From positions 1-64,000 of the forward strand of contig NZ_QFBC01000010.1 of NCBI RefSeq assembly GCF_003122325.1: a stretch of DNA of 64,000 nt. Reading direction: 5' to 3'. A program made the translations under genes and the position numbers. Every line of letters starts with the position of its first letter. Within the stretch, counting starts at the first letter, position 1. Positions 15,835 to 26,731 of the stretch are shown here, piece by piece. The DNA is from Rhizobium album. Lineage in GTDB: Bacteria; Pseudomonadota; Alphaproteobacteria; Rhizobiales; Rhizobiaceae. The notes under the pieces were generated by a model that worked only from the letters and a program-made list of their open reading frames with translations, searched no databases and was not told where the DNA came from.

Positions 15835-17058
15835 TCAGGCTGCGGCGATTTCCGAAGCGATGAGGTTTCCGAGGCGCTTGATGCCTTCCTCGATCATCTC
15901 GTCATTGGCGCAGGAGAAGCTGACCCGCAGCGTGTTGGCGCCCGATCCGTCGGCAAAGAAGGCCTGTCCGGGCACGAAGGCGACCTTGGCGGTCTCCAGC
16001 GACTTCGCCAGCAGCTTGGCGCCGTCGAGGCTCTTCGGCAGCGTCACCCAGACGAACATGCCGCCTTCCGGCTTCGTCCATTCGACGCCGGCCGGCATGT
16101 ACTTCTGCAGGGCGGACAGCATGCTGTTGCGGCGCTGGCTATAGGCAGCCTTGATCTTGGCGACCTGGGCATCGAAGCCGTGTTCGGCGACATGGGCGAT
16201 GGCCATCTGGTTTATGGTCGAGGAATGCAGGTCGGCCGCCTGCTTCATCAGCACCAGCTTGCGGATAACCTGGGCGTTGCCGACGATGAAACCGACGCGC
16301 AGGCCCGGCGCCAGCGTCTTGGAGAAGCTGCCGCAATAGATGGTGCGGGTTTCCTCGATGCTGCCCTTCCGGGCGATTTCCAGCGCAAGGATCGGCGGCA
16401 CCGGCTCGCCATCGTAACGCAGCGACTGGTAGGCGGCGTCCTCGATGACGGCGATGTCGAGTTCCTCGGCCAGCGCCAGCAGTTTTTCACGGTCTTCGCG
16501 GTTGACGGTCTCGCCGGTCGGATTGGCGAAGTCGGCGGAGAGATAGGCGAACTTCACCTTGCCGCCGTTCTGTTCGGCCGTGGCGCGGTAGGACTCCGGC
16601 GTGCGGTTGCCGCCCGGCGTCAGTTGGTCGTAGGACGGCTCGTAGGCGTTGAATGCCTGAAGCGCGCCGAGATAGGTCGGCCAGGTGACGAGCGCCGTAT
16701 CCTTCGGCGACAGGAACAGCTTGCCAAGATAATCCAGCCCCTGCTGCGAGCCGGACACGATGAAGACGTTGTCGAGGCCGGCCGGAATGCCGAGCTTCGC
16801 CAACTCCTTGATCAGCCATTCGCGCAGCGGCTTATAGCCTTCGCTGACCGAATATTGCAGGGCGGAATTGACCGCGGTGCTGTCGAAGATCTCGGCATAG
16901 GCCTGCTTGAAATCCTTGTCGGGAAACAAGGCGGGATCGGGGATGCCACCGGCGAACGAAATGATGTCCGGGCGGTCGAGAAGTTTCAGAAGTTCGCGGA
17001 TTTCGGAGGCGCGCATGCGCAGCGAGCGCGTGGCGAAGATATTGTCCCAATTCAGCAT
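15835..17058 (-). CDS. PLP-dependent aminotransferase, class I (2-aminoadipate/aromatic type)
   Basis: This 407-residue fold-type I aminotransferase contains ISFAGGIPDPALFP, the substrate-side signature of the LysN/aminoadipate group. FANPTGETV and the Schiff-base Lys in GSFSKTLAPGLRVG are present, as is the C-terminal RVSFS Arg. It would transfer an amino group between an amino acid and a 2-oxo acid. The exact donor is uncertain among aminoadipate, branched and aromatic substrates. A GAGGAAA ribosome site precedes the ATG. A palindrome at 17136 may control it. Confidence 0.85.
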   Translation of the reverse strand: MLNWDNIFATRSLRMRASEIRELLKLLDRPDIISFAGGIPDPALFPDKDFKQAYAEIFDSTAVNSALQYSVSEGYKPLREWLIKELAKLGIPAGLDNVFIVSGSQQGLDYLGKLFLSPKDTALVTWPTYLGALQAFNAYEPSYDQLTPGGNRTPESYRATAEQNGGKVKFAYLSADFANPTGETVNREDREKLLALAEELDIAVIEDAAYQSLRYDGEPVPPILALEIARKGSIEETRTIYCGSFSKTLAPGLRVGFIVGNAQVIRKLVLMKQAADLHSSTINQMAIAHVAEHGFDAQVAKIKAAYSQRRNSMLSALQKYMPAGVEWTKPEGGMFVWVTLPKSLDGAKLLAKSLETAKVAFVPGQAFFADGSGANTLRVSFSCANDEMIEEGIKRLGNLIASEIAAA

Positions 17059-17135
17059 GGGGTTTCCTCAGTGTGTTCTTATGAAGAGAAGAGAAACACG
17101 CCGCCCAATTTATGTCAACAATACTGACCTATTTT

Positions 17136-17152
17136 CTTGTCACCGTGACAAG
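17136..17152. promoter_or_regulatory. Perfect palindrome upstream of the aminotransferase gene
   Basis: CTTGTCAC and GTGACAAG are perfect inverted 8-base arms around a single C, 78 bases before the start codon. A TTGACA-like element (complement of 17113-17118) lies between it and the gene. The size and symmetry fit an operator for a dimeric regulator. No regulator gene is adjacent. Confidence 0.5.
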
Positions 17153-17240
17153 TGACCGGCAAGCCGTTGCCCGGGCGAAGCATCGGCTGACCTGAAGTCA
17201 CGACGTTTTCACACCAATCCGGCGGAAAAACGAAGTCTTA

Positions 17241-17269
17241 CGACAAAGGCCGGAGCTTTCGCCCCGGCC
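17241..17269 (-). terminator. Rho-independent terminator after ilvC
   Basis: On the minus strand GGCCGGGGC pairs with GCTCCGGCC (one G-T pair) around a GAAA loop, followed by TTTGTCG. It starts 25 bases after the ilvC stop codon. The GAAA tetraloop makes the stem especially stable. Confidence 0.75.
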
Positions 17270-17293
17270 CGATTTTCACTTTCGGCGACGATC

Positions 17294-19019
<1,726 letters not shown>

Positions 19020-19037
19020 GGCGCCTCTCCTCGATAA

Positions 19038-19051
19038 GTACCGTACGGTAC
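19038..19051. promoter_or_regulatory. TetR-type operator palindrome
   Basis: GTACCGTACGGTAC is a perfect 14-base palindrome 18 bases before the TetR TTG start, so it overlaps the probable promoter. TetR regulators commonly bind palindromes of this kind (TACCGTACGGTA-like) in their own promoters. Confidence 0.7.
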
Positions 19052-19287
19052 GGTTCGTGGTCGTTATGCAGCAGGGACGCGCAGCGGTCAAGCGGGATTC
19101 TCGAGGGCAAGAAAAATTTCCGAACCGGTTCTGCCGCAACGAAGAAAATCTTGCCCCGGAACGTCTTGAAGAAGACCCAAAAATGAACAGCGAGCGAACG
19201 GGGCAGTATCGGCTTTGTTCCCTCACGCCGGATCCGCAACAGGTCTATAAGTCTTCACATATTCAGCTTTATCGTCTCGGAGGTTTT

Positions 19288-19731
19288 ATGAGACATTTCG
19301 TCGCCGCGGCCCTGATTGCAGTTGCCGCTGTCTTCTCCAGCCTGCCCGCGCATGCCGACCAGGATACCGATGTCTTCAATCGGATCGAGGAGTTGCACGG
19401 CAATGCGCAGGCCTTCGAGGAGGCGTTCTACCGCCTGACGCAAGCGCTGAACAACGACGATGCGGCGGAACTGGCCGGCATCAGCAATTTCCCGCTACGG
19501 GTCCAGGCCAACGGCGAGAGCTACGACGTGCTGGAAGCGCAGGACCTGATCGACAATTACGGTTCGCTGATCATGCAGGAAACCAAGGATGCCGTCGCCA
19601 ACCAGCGCTACGGCGATCTCTTCGTCAACAGCGAGGGCGTGATGGTCGGCAATGCCGTCTGGCTGAGCGCCGTCTGCGACAACAATTCCTGCAGCAGAAG
19701 CCACTGGGCGGTCATCGCCATCAACAATTGA
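19288..19731 (+). CDS. Small exported protein
   Basis: This 147-residue protein has a signal peptide (RHFVAAALIAVAAVFSSLPAHA-DQ). The mature part is helical, then alpha/beta, with SNFPLRVQANGESYDV, GSLIMQETKDAV and a C-terminal Cys pair (CDNNSC), resembling NTF2-like periplasmic proteins. A CGGAGG ribosome site precedes the ATG at 19288. The longer open frame upstream is not used. First of three consecutive small exported proteins. Function unknown. Confidence 0.75.
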   Translation: MRHFVAAALIAVAAVFSSLPAHADQDTDVFNRIEELHGNAQAFEEAFYRLTQALNNDDAAELAGISNFPLRVQANGESYDVLEAQDLIDNYGSLIMQETKDAVANQRYGDLFVNSEGVMVGNAVWLSAVCDNNSCSRSHWAVIAINN

Positions 19732-19743
19732 CAGGGGAACATC

Positions 19744-20058
19744 ATGAAACGGACTTCTAAACTCGTGGCCGGCCTGCTGGTCCTGTCGGCAAGCGGCATC
19801 CCGCCGGCCAAAGCCACCGTCCTGCCCTCCTACGCCGGATCGTGGGATTGCGGCGTCGGCGTCTTCACCTTCACCCGCAACACCTACGACGCCGGCGAAG
19901 GCCCGCTGACGGCGCAGAGGGTGGATGTCGAGGACGGCAGCTATCATTTCATCTTCGACGACGGCTACAGCTTCTGGGTGTCGGTGAACGGCCGCGAGAT
20001 GCAGTGGCTTTCCGATGCCTCGGGCGATTCCTTCACCTGCTCGCGCGTAACGAACTGA
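19744..20058 (+). CDS. Small exported protein
   Basis: This 104-residue protein has a signal peptide ending near PPAKA-TV and a mature beta-rich domain (SYAGSWDCGVGVFTFT...YHFIFDDGYSFWV) with two cysteines (DCG and FTC) positioned for a disulfide. An AGGGGA ribosome site precedes the ATG, 13 bases after the previous stop, so it is probably co-transcribed. The fold resembles small lipocalin-like lysozyme-inhibitor barrels, but that is only an impression. Confidence 0.72.
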   Translation: MKRTSKLVAGLLVLSASGIPPAKATVLPSYAGSWDCGVGVFTFTRNTYDAGEGPLTAQRVDVEDGSYHFIFDDGYSFWVSVNGREMQWLSDASGDSFTCSRVTN

Positions 20059-20069
20059 AAGCGACGACG

Positions 20070-20432
20070 ATGAAAATGCTCAAGACCATCCTGGCTGCCG
20101 CCGTCATCATCGCTGCCGCCGCGCCCGCCATGGCCAAGAACCGCTGCGGCTGGATCCAGAACCCGACGCCGGGCAACTGGTCGCTGTCCGACAAGGACGG
20201 GACATGGGTGATCATGTCGCAGGGCGCTGGCGACGAACCGCCCGGCATGGACAACATCCCCGACATCTCCGCCCGCCAATACGTGCGCACCAACGGCAAT
20301 TACGGTTATGCCTGCGCCTGCATGGAAGTGGATACCGACTGGAACGAAGGCCGGATCACCGAGATCTACTCCTTCCGCCAGTTGTCGCTGAACAAGTGCA
20401 ACAACGACCCGGCACTCTCTTCGCCCGAATAG
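20070..20432 (+). CDS. Exported DUF4087-family protein
   Basis: This 120-residue protein has a signal peptide (KTILAAAVIIAAAAPAMA-KN) followed by RCGWIQNPTPGNWSL. The GMDNIPD and ACACMEVDTD elements are also the DUF4087 pattern. Cysteines suggest disulfide bonding in the periplasm. It begins 12 bases after the previous gene, completing a cluster of three small exported proteins. A small hairpin (GGAGG/CCTCC near 20505) beyond it may end the transcript. Function unknown. Confidence 0.78.
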   Translation: MKMLKTILAAAVIIAAAAPAMAKNRCGWIQNPTPGNWSLSDKDGTWVIMSQGAGDEPPGMDNIPDISARQYVRTNGNYGYACACMEVDTDWNEGRITEIYSFRQLSLNKCNNDPALSSPE

Positions 20433-20618
20433 GATTTTCGGGCGATCCACAAACAACTTCGTGATCGAAACAGCTCTGTCTTTTTCGTCCGCCCCGTCGT
20501 AAAAGGAGGACGCCTCCGGTTTAGCCTTTCCCATGCTGACCGCTATTTTGGGCGCCCTGCCTTCTGCGGCGCGGATCTGCGCCGAATACATCAAGACATT
20601 TCATCACGGAGACTGACC

Positions 20619-21659
20619 ATGCCTATCGCCAAGGGATATGCAGCAACCGACGCATCCAAACCGTTGACGCCCTTCACCTTCGACCGTCGCGAGCCCAACG
20701 AGGACGACGTCGTCATTTCGATCCAGTATTGCGGTGTCTGCCACTCCGACATCCACCAGGCCCGCAACGAATGGGGCAATTCGATGTTCCCGATGGTGCC
20801 GGGCCATGAAGTCGCCGGCACCGTCACTGCCGTCGGTGCCAAGGTGACGAAATTCAAGGTCGGCGACCGCGTCGGCGTCGGCTGCTTCGTCGATTCCTGC
20901 ACCACATGCGCCAACCGCGACCTCGACTACGAACATTACATGCCCGGCCTGATCGGCACCTACAACGCCGTGGAAGCCGACGGCACGACGCCGACCTTTG
21001 GCGGTTATTCCGACTCGATCGTCGTTAGGGAAGGCTATGTTCTGAGCTTCCCGGACAACATCCCGCTCGATGCGGGCGCGCCTCTGCTGTGCGCCGGTAT
21101 CACGCTCTATTCGCCGCTGCGTCATTGGAACGCCGGCCCGGGCAAGAAGGTGGCGATCGTCGGCATGGGCGGCCTCGGCCACATGGGCGTCAAGCTCGCT
21201 GCTGCGATGGGCGCCGACGTGACCGTGCTCAGCCAGTCCCTGTCCAAGAAGGACGACGGCCTGAAGTTCGGCGCTAAGGATTATTATGCGACCAGCGACG
21301 CGGAAACATTCACGAAACTGGCCGGCAGCTTCGACCTGATCATCAACACCGTCGGCACCGCGATCGACTGGAATGCCTATCTCGGGCTTCTCAAGGTCGA
21401 CGGCTCGATGGTGCTGGTGGGGGTTCCCGAACATGCCGTGCCGGTGCACGCCTTCTCGCTGATCCCCGGCCGCCGCAGCCTCTCCGGCTCGATGATCGGC
21501 TCGATCAAGGAAACCCAGGAAATGCTGGATTTCTGCGGCGAACACGGCATCACCGCCGAAATCGAGACGATCAACATCCAGGACATCAACGAAGCCTTCG
21601 ACCGCGTCGTCAACAGCGACGTCCGTTACCGCTTCGTCATCGACATCGCCTCGCTCTGA
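20619..21659 (+). CDS. Zinc-dependent NAD(P) alcohol dehydrogenase (YahK/cinnamyl type)
   Basis: This 346-residue medium-chain dehydrogenase has the catalytic zinc ligand Cys in [16 protein letters not shown] and the GHEVAGTV motif (His, Glu). The Rossmann element is [21 protein letters not shown]. The structural-zinc loop has [14 protein letters not shown], the reduced set seen in the YahK/cinnamyl group. It would interconvert alcohols and aldehydes in the cytoplasm. GGAG precedes the ATG by eight bases. It stands convergent to the LysR gene. Confidence 0.9.
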   Translation: MPIAKGYAATDASKPLTPFTFDRREPNEDDVVISIQYCGVCHSDIHQARNEWGNSMFPMVPGHEVAGTVTAVGAKVTKFKVGDRVGVGCFVDSCTTCANRDLDYEHYMPGLIGTYNAVEADGTTPTFGGYSDSIVVREGYVLSFPDNIPLDAGAPLLCAGITLYSPLRHWNAGPGKKVAIVGMGGLGHMGVKLAAAMGADVTVLSQSLSKKDDGLKFGAKDYYATSDAETFTKLAGSFDLIINTVGTAIDWNAYLGLLKVDGSMVLVGVPEHAVPVHAFSLIPGRRSLSGSMIGSIKETQEMLDFCGEHGITAEIETINIQDINEAFDRVVNSDVRYRFVIDIASL

Positions 21660-21706
21660 GGATCGGGCGTCATGCCGAGGGCAGGCCCCGCCCTCGGCGA
21701 ACTCCT

Positions 21707-22573
21707 TTATGACGTCCGCGGCGCCGCCAGCCGGAAGGCGTCGCGGATGGCGTTGGCCATGCCGTCGACGACCCCGTCACTGCCGCGGGCCCCGACCAGC
21801 AGCACGACGTTGGAAAAATCGATGATCGGATAGCCGTCGGCCACGGTCAGTTCCCGGCACGCTTCCGGAATGCCGCTGCGCGATAGCGGCGCGATCGCCA
21901 GGCCCGATGTCGCCGCCGCCGCGAGGCCGGTGTGATTGTCGCTGACATAGGCGATACGGTAGGGCTCGGTGCGATCGTCGAGGCCGGACATGGCGCTGCT
22001 GCGGAACCAGCCGGTAGCAGCGAACATGGCGACCGGCACCGGGCTGCGCCGATGCGTTTCATGGATCGTCGACGTCACCCAGACCGTCGGATCGGTCATC
22101 AACACTTCATGATGCGTGTTGCTCGCCTGCTCGAAGACGACGGCGATATCCAGTTCTCCCTTGGCCAGGGCAGCGGCATTGGCACGCGAACTGCCATATT
22201 GCACCGTCACCTCGACATCCGGGTGCATCATGTCGAAGCGGCCGAGCACTTTTGGCAGGATCGAATGGCCATATTCCTCGGGAATGCCGATCCGCACCAT
22301 GCCGTGCAACCGCGGCGCCTTCAGCGATGCCGCCGCCTCGTCCAGCATTGCCATGACGCGGCGGGCATAACCGAGCAGCTGCCGTCCCTTGGCCGTCAAC
22401 GTCACGCCGCGTGATCCCCGCTCGAACAAAAGGTCACCGATCGTCTCTTCCAGTTTCTTGATCTGGATGCTGACCGCCGATTGCGTCCGCCCGGAAAGAT
22501 CGGCGGCACGGGTAAAATTGCCGGTTTCGGCCACTGCCACGAAGGTGCGCAGCATATCGCTTTCAAGCCGCAT
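21707..22573 (-). CDS. LysR-family regulator
   Basis: About 288 residues, with an N-terminal winged helix-turn-helix (LRTFVAVAETGNFTRAADLSGRTQSAVSIQIKKLE in segments) and a substrate-binding domain beginning GMVRIGIPEEYG. The start is uncertain between 22573 (MRLESDML) and 22591. It is divergent from the DUF1127 gene, and the roughly 110-base shared spacer is AT-rich, where LysR proteins usually bind. The effector is unknown. Confidence 0.88.
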   Translation of the reverse strand: MRLESDMLRTFVAVAETGNFTRAADLSGRTQSAVSIQIKKLEETIGDLLFERGSRGVTLTAKGRQLLGYARRVMAMLDEAAASLKAPRLHGMVRIGIPEEYGHSILPKVLGRFDMMHPDVEVTVQYGSSRANAAALAKGELDIAVVFEQASNTHHEVLMTDPTVWVTSTIHETHRRSPVPVAMFAATGWFRSSAMSGLDDRTEPYRIAYVSDNHTGLAAAATSGLAIAPLSRSGIPEACRELTVADGYPIIDFSNVVLLVGARGSDGVVDGMANAIRDAFRLAAPRTS

Positions 22574-22683
22574 GGAAGATGATCTCATCATTAAAAATTA
22601 TTATGACAGACATATTTTCTATTCGTTTGTCGAATGTCAACTGCCGCCTCATACTGGTCTGGTTCGCAAGCGGGAGAAAGGTC

Positions 22684-22905
22684 ATGGCGCAGTCGTTCAA
22701 GACTATCGGGTTTCTGGACATGTTGAAAGGATTGCCATCGAGGCTGTTTCGTAGCCAGGCGGAGACCGAGCGCGACAAGGCCCTGAACGAATTGTTCGCC
22801 CGCAACGATCCGCACCTTCTCGACGATATCGGCCTGTCGGCATGCAACAGCAACCAGCCAGACCTGGAGGAGGAACGGCGAAGACATCGGCCCTGGCAAC
22901 TCTGA
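22684..22905 (+). CDS. DUF1127-like small protein
   Basis: This 73-residue protein ends with a DUF1127-style segment (NELFARNDPHLLDDIGLSAC) followed by a charged tail. DUF1127 proteins are small, Arg-rich and often stress- or RNA-related in rhizobia. ATG 22684 is preceded by GGGAGAAAGG. It is divergent from the LysR gene and probably its target. A broken acetyltransferase tail follows. Confidence 0.7.
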   Translation: MAQSFKTIGFLDMLKGLPSRLFRSQAETERDKALNELFARNDPHLLDDIGLSACNSNQPDLEEERRRHRPWQL

Positions 22906-22917
22906 TGGCATTTTAAT

Positions 22918-23022
22918 GCCGGGCATATCTACGTCAAAGCCGGATTCCGGCTCGTCGCGGAGGAACAGCATCACATGTTCGGTCCTGAACTCAACGGCCA
23001 GACCTGGGTGCTGGACCTCTAG
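22918..23022 (+). pseudogene. Remnant of a GNAT acetyltransferase C-terminus
   Basis: In frame, the 34 codons before the stop at 23020 read AGHIYVKAGFRLVAEE..., then FG.EL.GQTW.LDL. This closely matches the C-terminus of MarR-GNAT acetyltransferases (usually GFRLV.EE.H..FG..L.GQTWELDL). No start codon or upstream domain is present, because a stop (the DUF1127 gene's) lies 13 bases upstream. The rest of the gene has been lost by deletion. It abuts the flavin monooxygenase gene end. Confidence 0.7.
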
Positions 23023-24257
23023 CCACCCCTTTCCAGCCAACGACATTCGCGCAGCCCGGCGGCCTCGAACGGATCGACCAGCGTACCGGAGACGATCGAC
23101 GCCAGTAGCCATGGCGCCGGGGGCACGCGGGCGATGGTGGCGACCAGCCGGTCGCGCAGCCAGGCAAGTGCTGCGGAATCCGACTGGTAGAAAGGCGTGA
23201 ACATCAGCGACAACATCTGGAAGAGGCGCACATGCGTGCGCCGCGCCGCGGCATAACTCGCCAGCGCCTGCCCCAGATCGTCGTGTCGCTCCAGCGCATG
23301 GGCGAGAGCGGCGACGTCGAGCAGGGCCATGTTCGCCCCCTGCCCCAGCTGCGGACTGGTGGAATGAAAACTATCGCCGACAAAGACCAGCCGGCCGCTA
23401 TGGGGCGTTGCCATGGTCCGGTGCATATAGCGGGCGAGTGTCAGTTGCTCCCAGTCCTGCACCTGGTCGAGCAGCGGCGCGCAGGCCGGCCAGTAGCCCA
23501 GCACATCGACCTTCCAGCGATCGAGGCCGCGCCGGCGCACCTCATCGGCCTCGCCGACCTTGACGCTCCAGAAGAAGGCGGCGCGTGCCGGGCTGTCGGC
23601 AGACAGACGCCCGACCGGCAGCACGCCGATCATCACCCGCGCCTGATCGTAACGCTGCGTCAGCGCATGCGTATCGAAATGCCCTTCGGCGTGCTCGACG
23701 GTCGTCCAGAAGGCGCCGTAGGCCAGGTCGCGCACCGATGGCGCCACCGCAGAACCGGCTGCAAGTGCCGAACGGGCGCCGCTGGCATCGATGACCAGAT
23801 CGTAAGGACCGCGCTCCTCGCCCTCGGCGCACGACAGGAAGACGCCGTCAGCGTTTTCCCGGGCACCGGTGACGTGGCAACCGGTCGTGATCGGCAAGTG
23901 CAATGCGGCGACCGCATCGTGCAGCACGGTGAACAGCGCGGCCCGGTGCACAGCCAGCCCATACCGCCCGCCCGGCCCGGCATCGTAACGGACATCGAGC
24001 ACGGCGCGTCCGCTTGTGGCATCCGCGCCGTAGAGCCGGTCGATGCGGTTGCCGGCGGCATGGATCGCCGCCCCCAACCCCAGCGTATCGAGAACGGTCA
24101 ACCCGGTCGGCTGCAGCATCAGCCCGGAGCCCACGGGCGCCGGCGCGTCAAAACGCTCGATCAGCTCGATCCCGTGCCCGGCGCGTGAGAGGAAAAGCGC
24201 CGCCGCAAGGCCTGCAGGCCCGGCACCGATAATGGCGACACGACATGGTTTCATCAC
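23019..24257 (-). CDS. FAD-dependent monooxygenase (PHBH-like)
   Basis: This 412-residue flavoprotein has the dinucleotide-binding GAGPAGLAAALFLSRAGH at the N-terminus, a DG-like mid motif (PYDLVIDASGARSAL) and the second FAD motif FVGDSFHSTSPQLGQGANMAL. These define the p-hydroxybenzoate-hydroxylase-like family, which hydroxylates aromatic or similar compounds with NAD(P)H and oxygen. The substrate is unknown. It lies 12 bases downstream of the HxlR regulator gene on the same strand. Confidence 0.85.
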   Translation of the reverse strand: MMKPCRVAIIGAGPAGLAAALFLSRAGHGIELIERFDAPAPVGSGLMLQPTGLTVLDTLGLGAAIHAAGNRIDRLYGADATSGRAVLDVRYDAGPGGRYGLAVHRAALFTVLHDAVAALHLPITTGCHVTGARENADGVFLSCAEGEERGPYDLVIDASGARSALAAGSAVAPSVRDLAYGAFWTTVEHAEGHFDTHALTQRYDQARVMIGVLPVGRLSADSPARAAFFWSVKVGEADEVRRRGLDRWKVDVLGYWPACAPLLDQVQDWEQLTLARYMHRTMATPHSGRLVFVGDSFHSTSPQLGQGANMALLDVAALAHALERHDDLGQALASYAAARRTHVRLFQMLSLMFTPFYQSDSAALAWLRDRLVATIARVPPAPWLLASIVSGTLVDPFEAAGLRECRWLERGG

Positions 24258-24269
24258 TGAACTTCTGGA

Positions 24270-24689
24270 TCAGAGGCTGATAGCATCGAAGCGGGCGCGG
24301 GCATGACGCACGGCCTCGTGATTGGCCTCCGCCCAATTCAGGAGTTTCGCCAGCGGCTCGTAGAGCGAATAACCGAGATCGGTCAGGCGGTATTCGACGC
24401 TCGGCGGTTTGGTGGGAAAAACCTCACGCTCGATATAGCCGTCGCGCTGCAGTTCCCGCAGCGTCTGGGTCAGCATCCGCTGCGAAATATCCGGGATCAT
24501 CCGCCGCAATTCACCGAAGCGATAAGGTTTCGTCGCCAGTGCCTCGATCAGCAGCGTCGACCACTTGCCGCTGATCTGGTTCAGCATGTCCCGAACCGGG
24601 CAGTTGGCGAAATCCAGCTTCGACATGTCGATCTGCCGTTCCGGCTTGCCGGCCTTGTTCGGTTTCAGGCTGAAGATGGAGGCACCCAT
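24270..24689 (-). CDS. HxlR-family transcriptional regulator
   Basis: A 139-residue winged-helix protein with [22 protein letters not shown] followed by [26 protein letters not shown], the HxlR core with its conserved Cys that may sense redox or electrophiles. The start is set at 24689, preceded by AAGGGAA. It is divergent from the QorB-like gene, an arrangement that matches the ytfG/ytfH pair of enterobacteria. It probably controls that gene and perhaps the monooxygenase. Confidence 0.88.
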   Translation of the reverse strand: MGASIFSLKPNKAGKPERQIDMSKLDFANCPVRDMLNQISGKWSTLLIEALATKPYRFGELRRMIPDISQRMLTQTLRELQRDGYIEREVFPTKPPSVEYRLTDLGYSLYEPLAKLLNWAEANHEAVRHARARFDAISL

Positions 24690-24830
24690 GATGGTTCCCT
24701 TTTGGTAACGTATGGCGAAAAAACTGCCTTCTTTACAGACGCCTGTCAATTCCTATTCTAGTGCTGGTCTCTTTTTGAGACCGCAACGCAGTGGCCGCCG
24801 ATCCGCCGGCCCGTCGAACAGGATTAGACC

Positions 24831-25718
24831 ATGAGTGAGACCATTCTCGTTACCGGTGCAGCTGGCCAGCTTGGACAGCGCGTGCTTCACCACCTGACGG
24901 AAACCTACGGCGTCGCCCCGGCCAGCATCGTCGCCGCCAGCCGCGATCCGCAGAAACTCGCCGCTTTCGCCGCCAAGGGCATCGCCACGCGCAAGGTCGA
25001 TTTCGACGACACCGCTGGTATGGCTGAAGCCTTTGCGGGCGTCGATCGCCTGCTGCTGATCTCGACCGACGAGCTGGCCACGCCCGGCAAGCGTCTTATC
25101 CAGCACAAGGCAGCCGTCGAAGCCGCCGTCCGCGCCGACGTCAAGCATATCGCCTACACCTCGATGCCTTCGCCGGACGATTCGCTGGTGAGCTTTGCCG
25201 GCGACCACGCGGGCACGGAGCAGGCGATCAAGGCCAGCGGCCTCGCCTACACAATCCTGCGCGATGCCTGGTATCACGACAACTACCTGCATACGATGCC
25301 GCACAACCTGCAGGTCGGCACCTGGTACAGCGCCTCCGGCGACGGCCGTGTGGCTACGATCTCGCGTGACGATTGCGCCAGGGCAATTGCCGCGGCGCTG
25401 GCTTCGGGCAAGACCGAAAGCGCGACCTACACGCTGACCGGCACGAAATCGCTGACCGACAAGGAAATCGCCGCGGTAGCCGCCGACGTCACCGGCAAGC
25501 CGCTCGCCGTCGTCACCGTGACCGACGAGCAGTTGCATCAGGGCCTGACCGGCGCCGGCCTGCCCGAGTTCGTTGCCAATATGCTCGTCTCAGCCGACGC
25601 CAATACGCGCGCCGGCAAGTTCGACATCGTCACCGACGATTTCAAGCGCCTCACCGGCGGCGAACCGCAGCCGCTGCGCGACTTCTTCGCCGCCAACAAG
25701 GCTGCCTTGCTCGGCTAA
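24831..25718 (+). CDS. NAD(P)H:quinone oxidoreductase 2-like, NmrA/QorB family
   Basis: This 295-residue atypical short-chain dehydrogenase starts MSETILVTGAAGQLGQRV (the NADP-binding GxxGxxG). Catalytic-region elements AYTSMPSPDDS and ILRDAWYHDNYLHT resemble E. coli QorB (YtfG). It would reduce quinones with NADPH, protecting against redox cycling. It is divergent from the HxlR regulator across 141 bases. Confidence 0.87.
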   Translation: MSETILVTGAAGQLGQRVLHHLTETYGVAPASIVAASRDPQKLAAFAAKGIATRKVDFDDTAGMAEAFAGVDRLLLISTDELATPGKRLIQHKAAVEAAVRADVKHIAYTSMPSPDDSLVSFAGDHAGTEQAIKASGLAYTILRDAWYHDNYLHTMPHNLQVGTWYSASGDGRVATISRDDCARAIAAALASGKTESATYTLTGTKSLTDKEIAAVAADVTGKPLAVVTVTDEQLHQGLTGAGLPEFVANMLVSADANTRAGKFDIVTDDFKRLTGGEPQPLRDFFAANKAALLG

Positions 25719-25721
25719 TCG

Positions 25722-26474
25722 TCAGATCGTCTCGCCGCAGGCACGGCGGAAGCGACGCACCGTTTCCGCCATGCCGTATTCCAGCGCATCGGCCGTCAGC
25801 GCATGGCCGATCGACACTTCGGCAAGATCGGGTATCCGCACCGCAAGCGCCGGCAGGTTACCCACCGTCAGGTCATGGCCGGCATTGACGCCGAGTCCGA
25901 CGGCAAACGCTGCGTCTGCCGTCTCTCCCAGCTTCTCCAAAATCGCCTTGCCGCGCACCGGATCGTCGTAGCAGCCGCCATAGGGGCCGGTGTAAAGCTC
26001 GATCCGGTCGGCGCCGAGGTCGCGGACGATCTTCACCGCCTCGGCATCGCCGTCGCCATCGGCAAACAGCGAGACGCGGCATCCCTTCTTCTTGAGCTTG
26101 CCGACCGCCGTTTCCAGGAACGACCGATGCTTGCGGAAATCCCAGCCATGGTCGGAGGTCGCCTGCGACGGATCGTCGGGCACTAGCGTCACCTGCTCCG
26201 GCTCGCTTGCTTCGCACAGCGCCAGGAAATCATCGGTCGGATATCCCTCGATGTTAAACTCCGCCTGCGGAAACTCGTCGTCGATCAGGGCACGGATCAC
26301 CGGCAGGTCCGAAAAGCGGATATGGCGCTGGTCCGGGCGGGGATGGACCGTCAAGCCGTAGGCACCCGCCTGCAGCGCGATCCGCCCGAGGGCCTCCAGA
26401 TTCGGCCAGGGCAGGTCCCGGCGATTGCGAAGCATGGCGATGGCGTTGATATTGACGGAAAGCTTGGCGGGCAT
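25722..26474 (-). CDS. pdxJ: Pyridoxine 5'-phosphate synthase
   Basis: This 250-residue TIM-barrel enzyme condenses 3-amino-2-oxopropyl phosphate with deoxyxylulose 5-phosphate, the last ring-forming step of vitamin B6 synthesis. [15 protein letters not shown], the catalytic Glu/His region [18 protein letters not shown] and [12 protein letters not shown] are all PdxJ hallmarks. The length matches the family. It is convergent with the QorB gene, with three bases between stops. Confidence 0.95.
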   Translation of the reverse strand: MPAKLSVNINAIAMLRNRRDLPWPNLEALGRIALQAGAYGLTVHPRPDQRHIRFSDLPVIRALIDDEFPQAEFNIEGYPTDDFLALCEASEPEQVTLVPDDPSQATSDHGWDFRKHRSFLETAVGKLKKKGCRVSLFADGDGDAEAVKIVRDLGADRIELYTGPYGGCYDDPVRGKAILEKLGETADAAFAVGLGVNAGHDLTVGNLPALAVRIPDLAEVSIGHALTADALEYGMAETVRRFRRACGETI

Positions 26475-26731
26475 GGATCTCTTCCGGGTAACGGGACGAA
26501 TTTCATCCTTCTATGCCAAGCGCCGCCATAATACCAACGCCTTTGCCGTATGAATATATTCGCGAAATTGATAAGCCTTGCCGGCCCGAACAAACCCGAC
26601 AGATCGTCGCATAAGCAGCTGCGGATGGTGATGCCGGTTGCGTTGGGCCGGTAAACCGGTGTAATTCTCTGATACTTTGGGTGAGATGAGATTCACCCTC
26701 AGGGCCGTAGGGAGGCCTTCTGCAAGACAAG

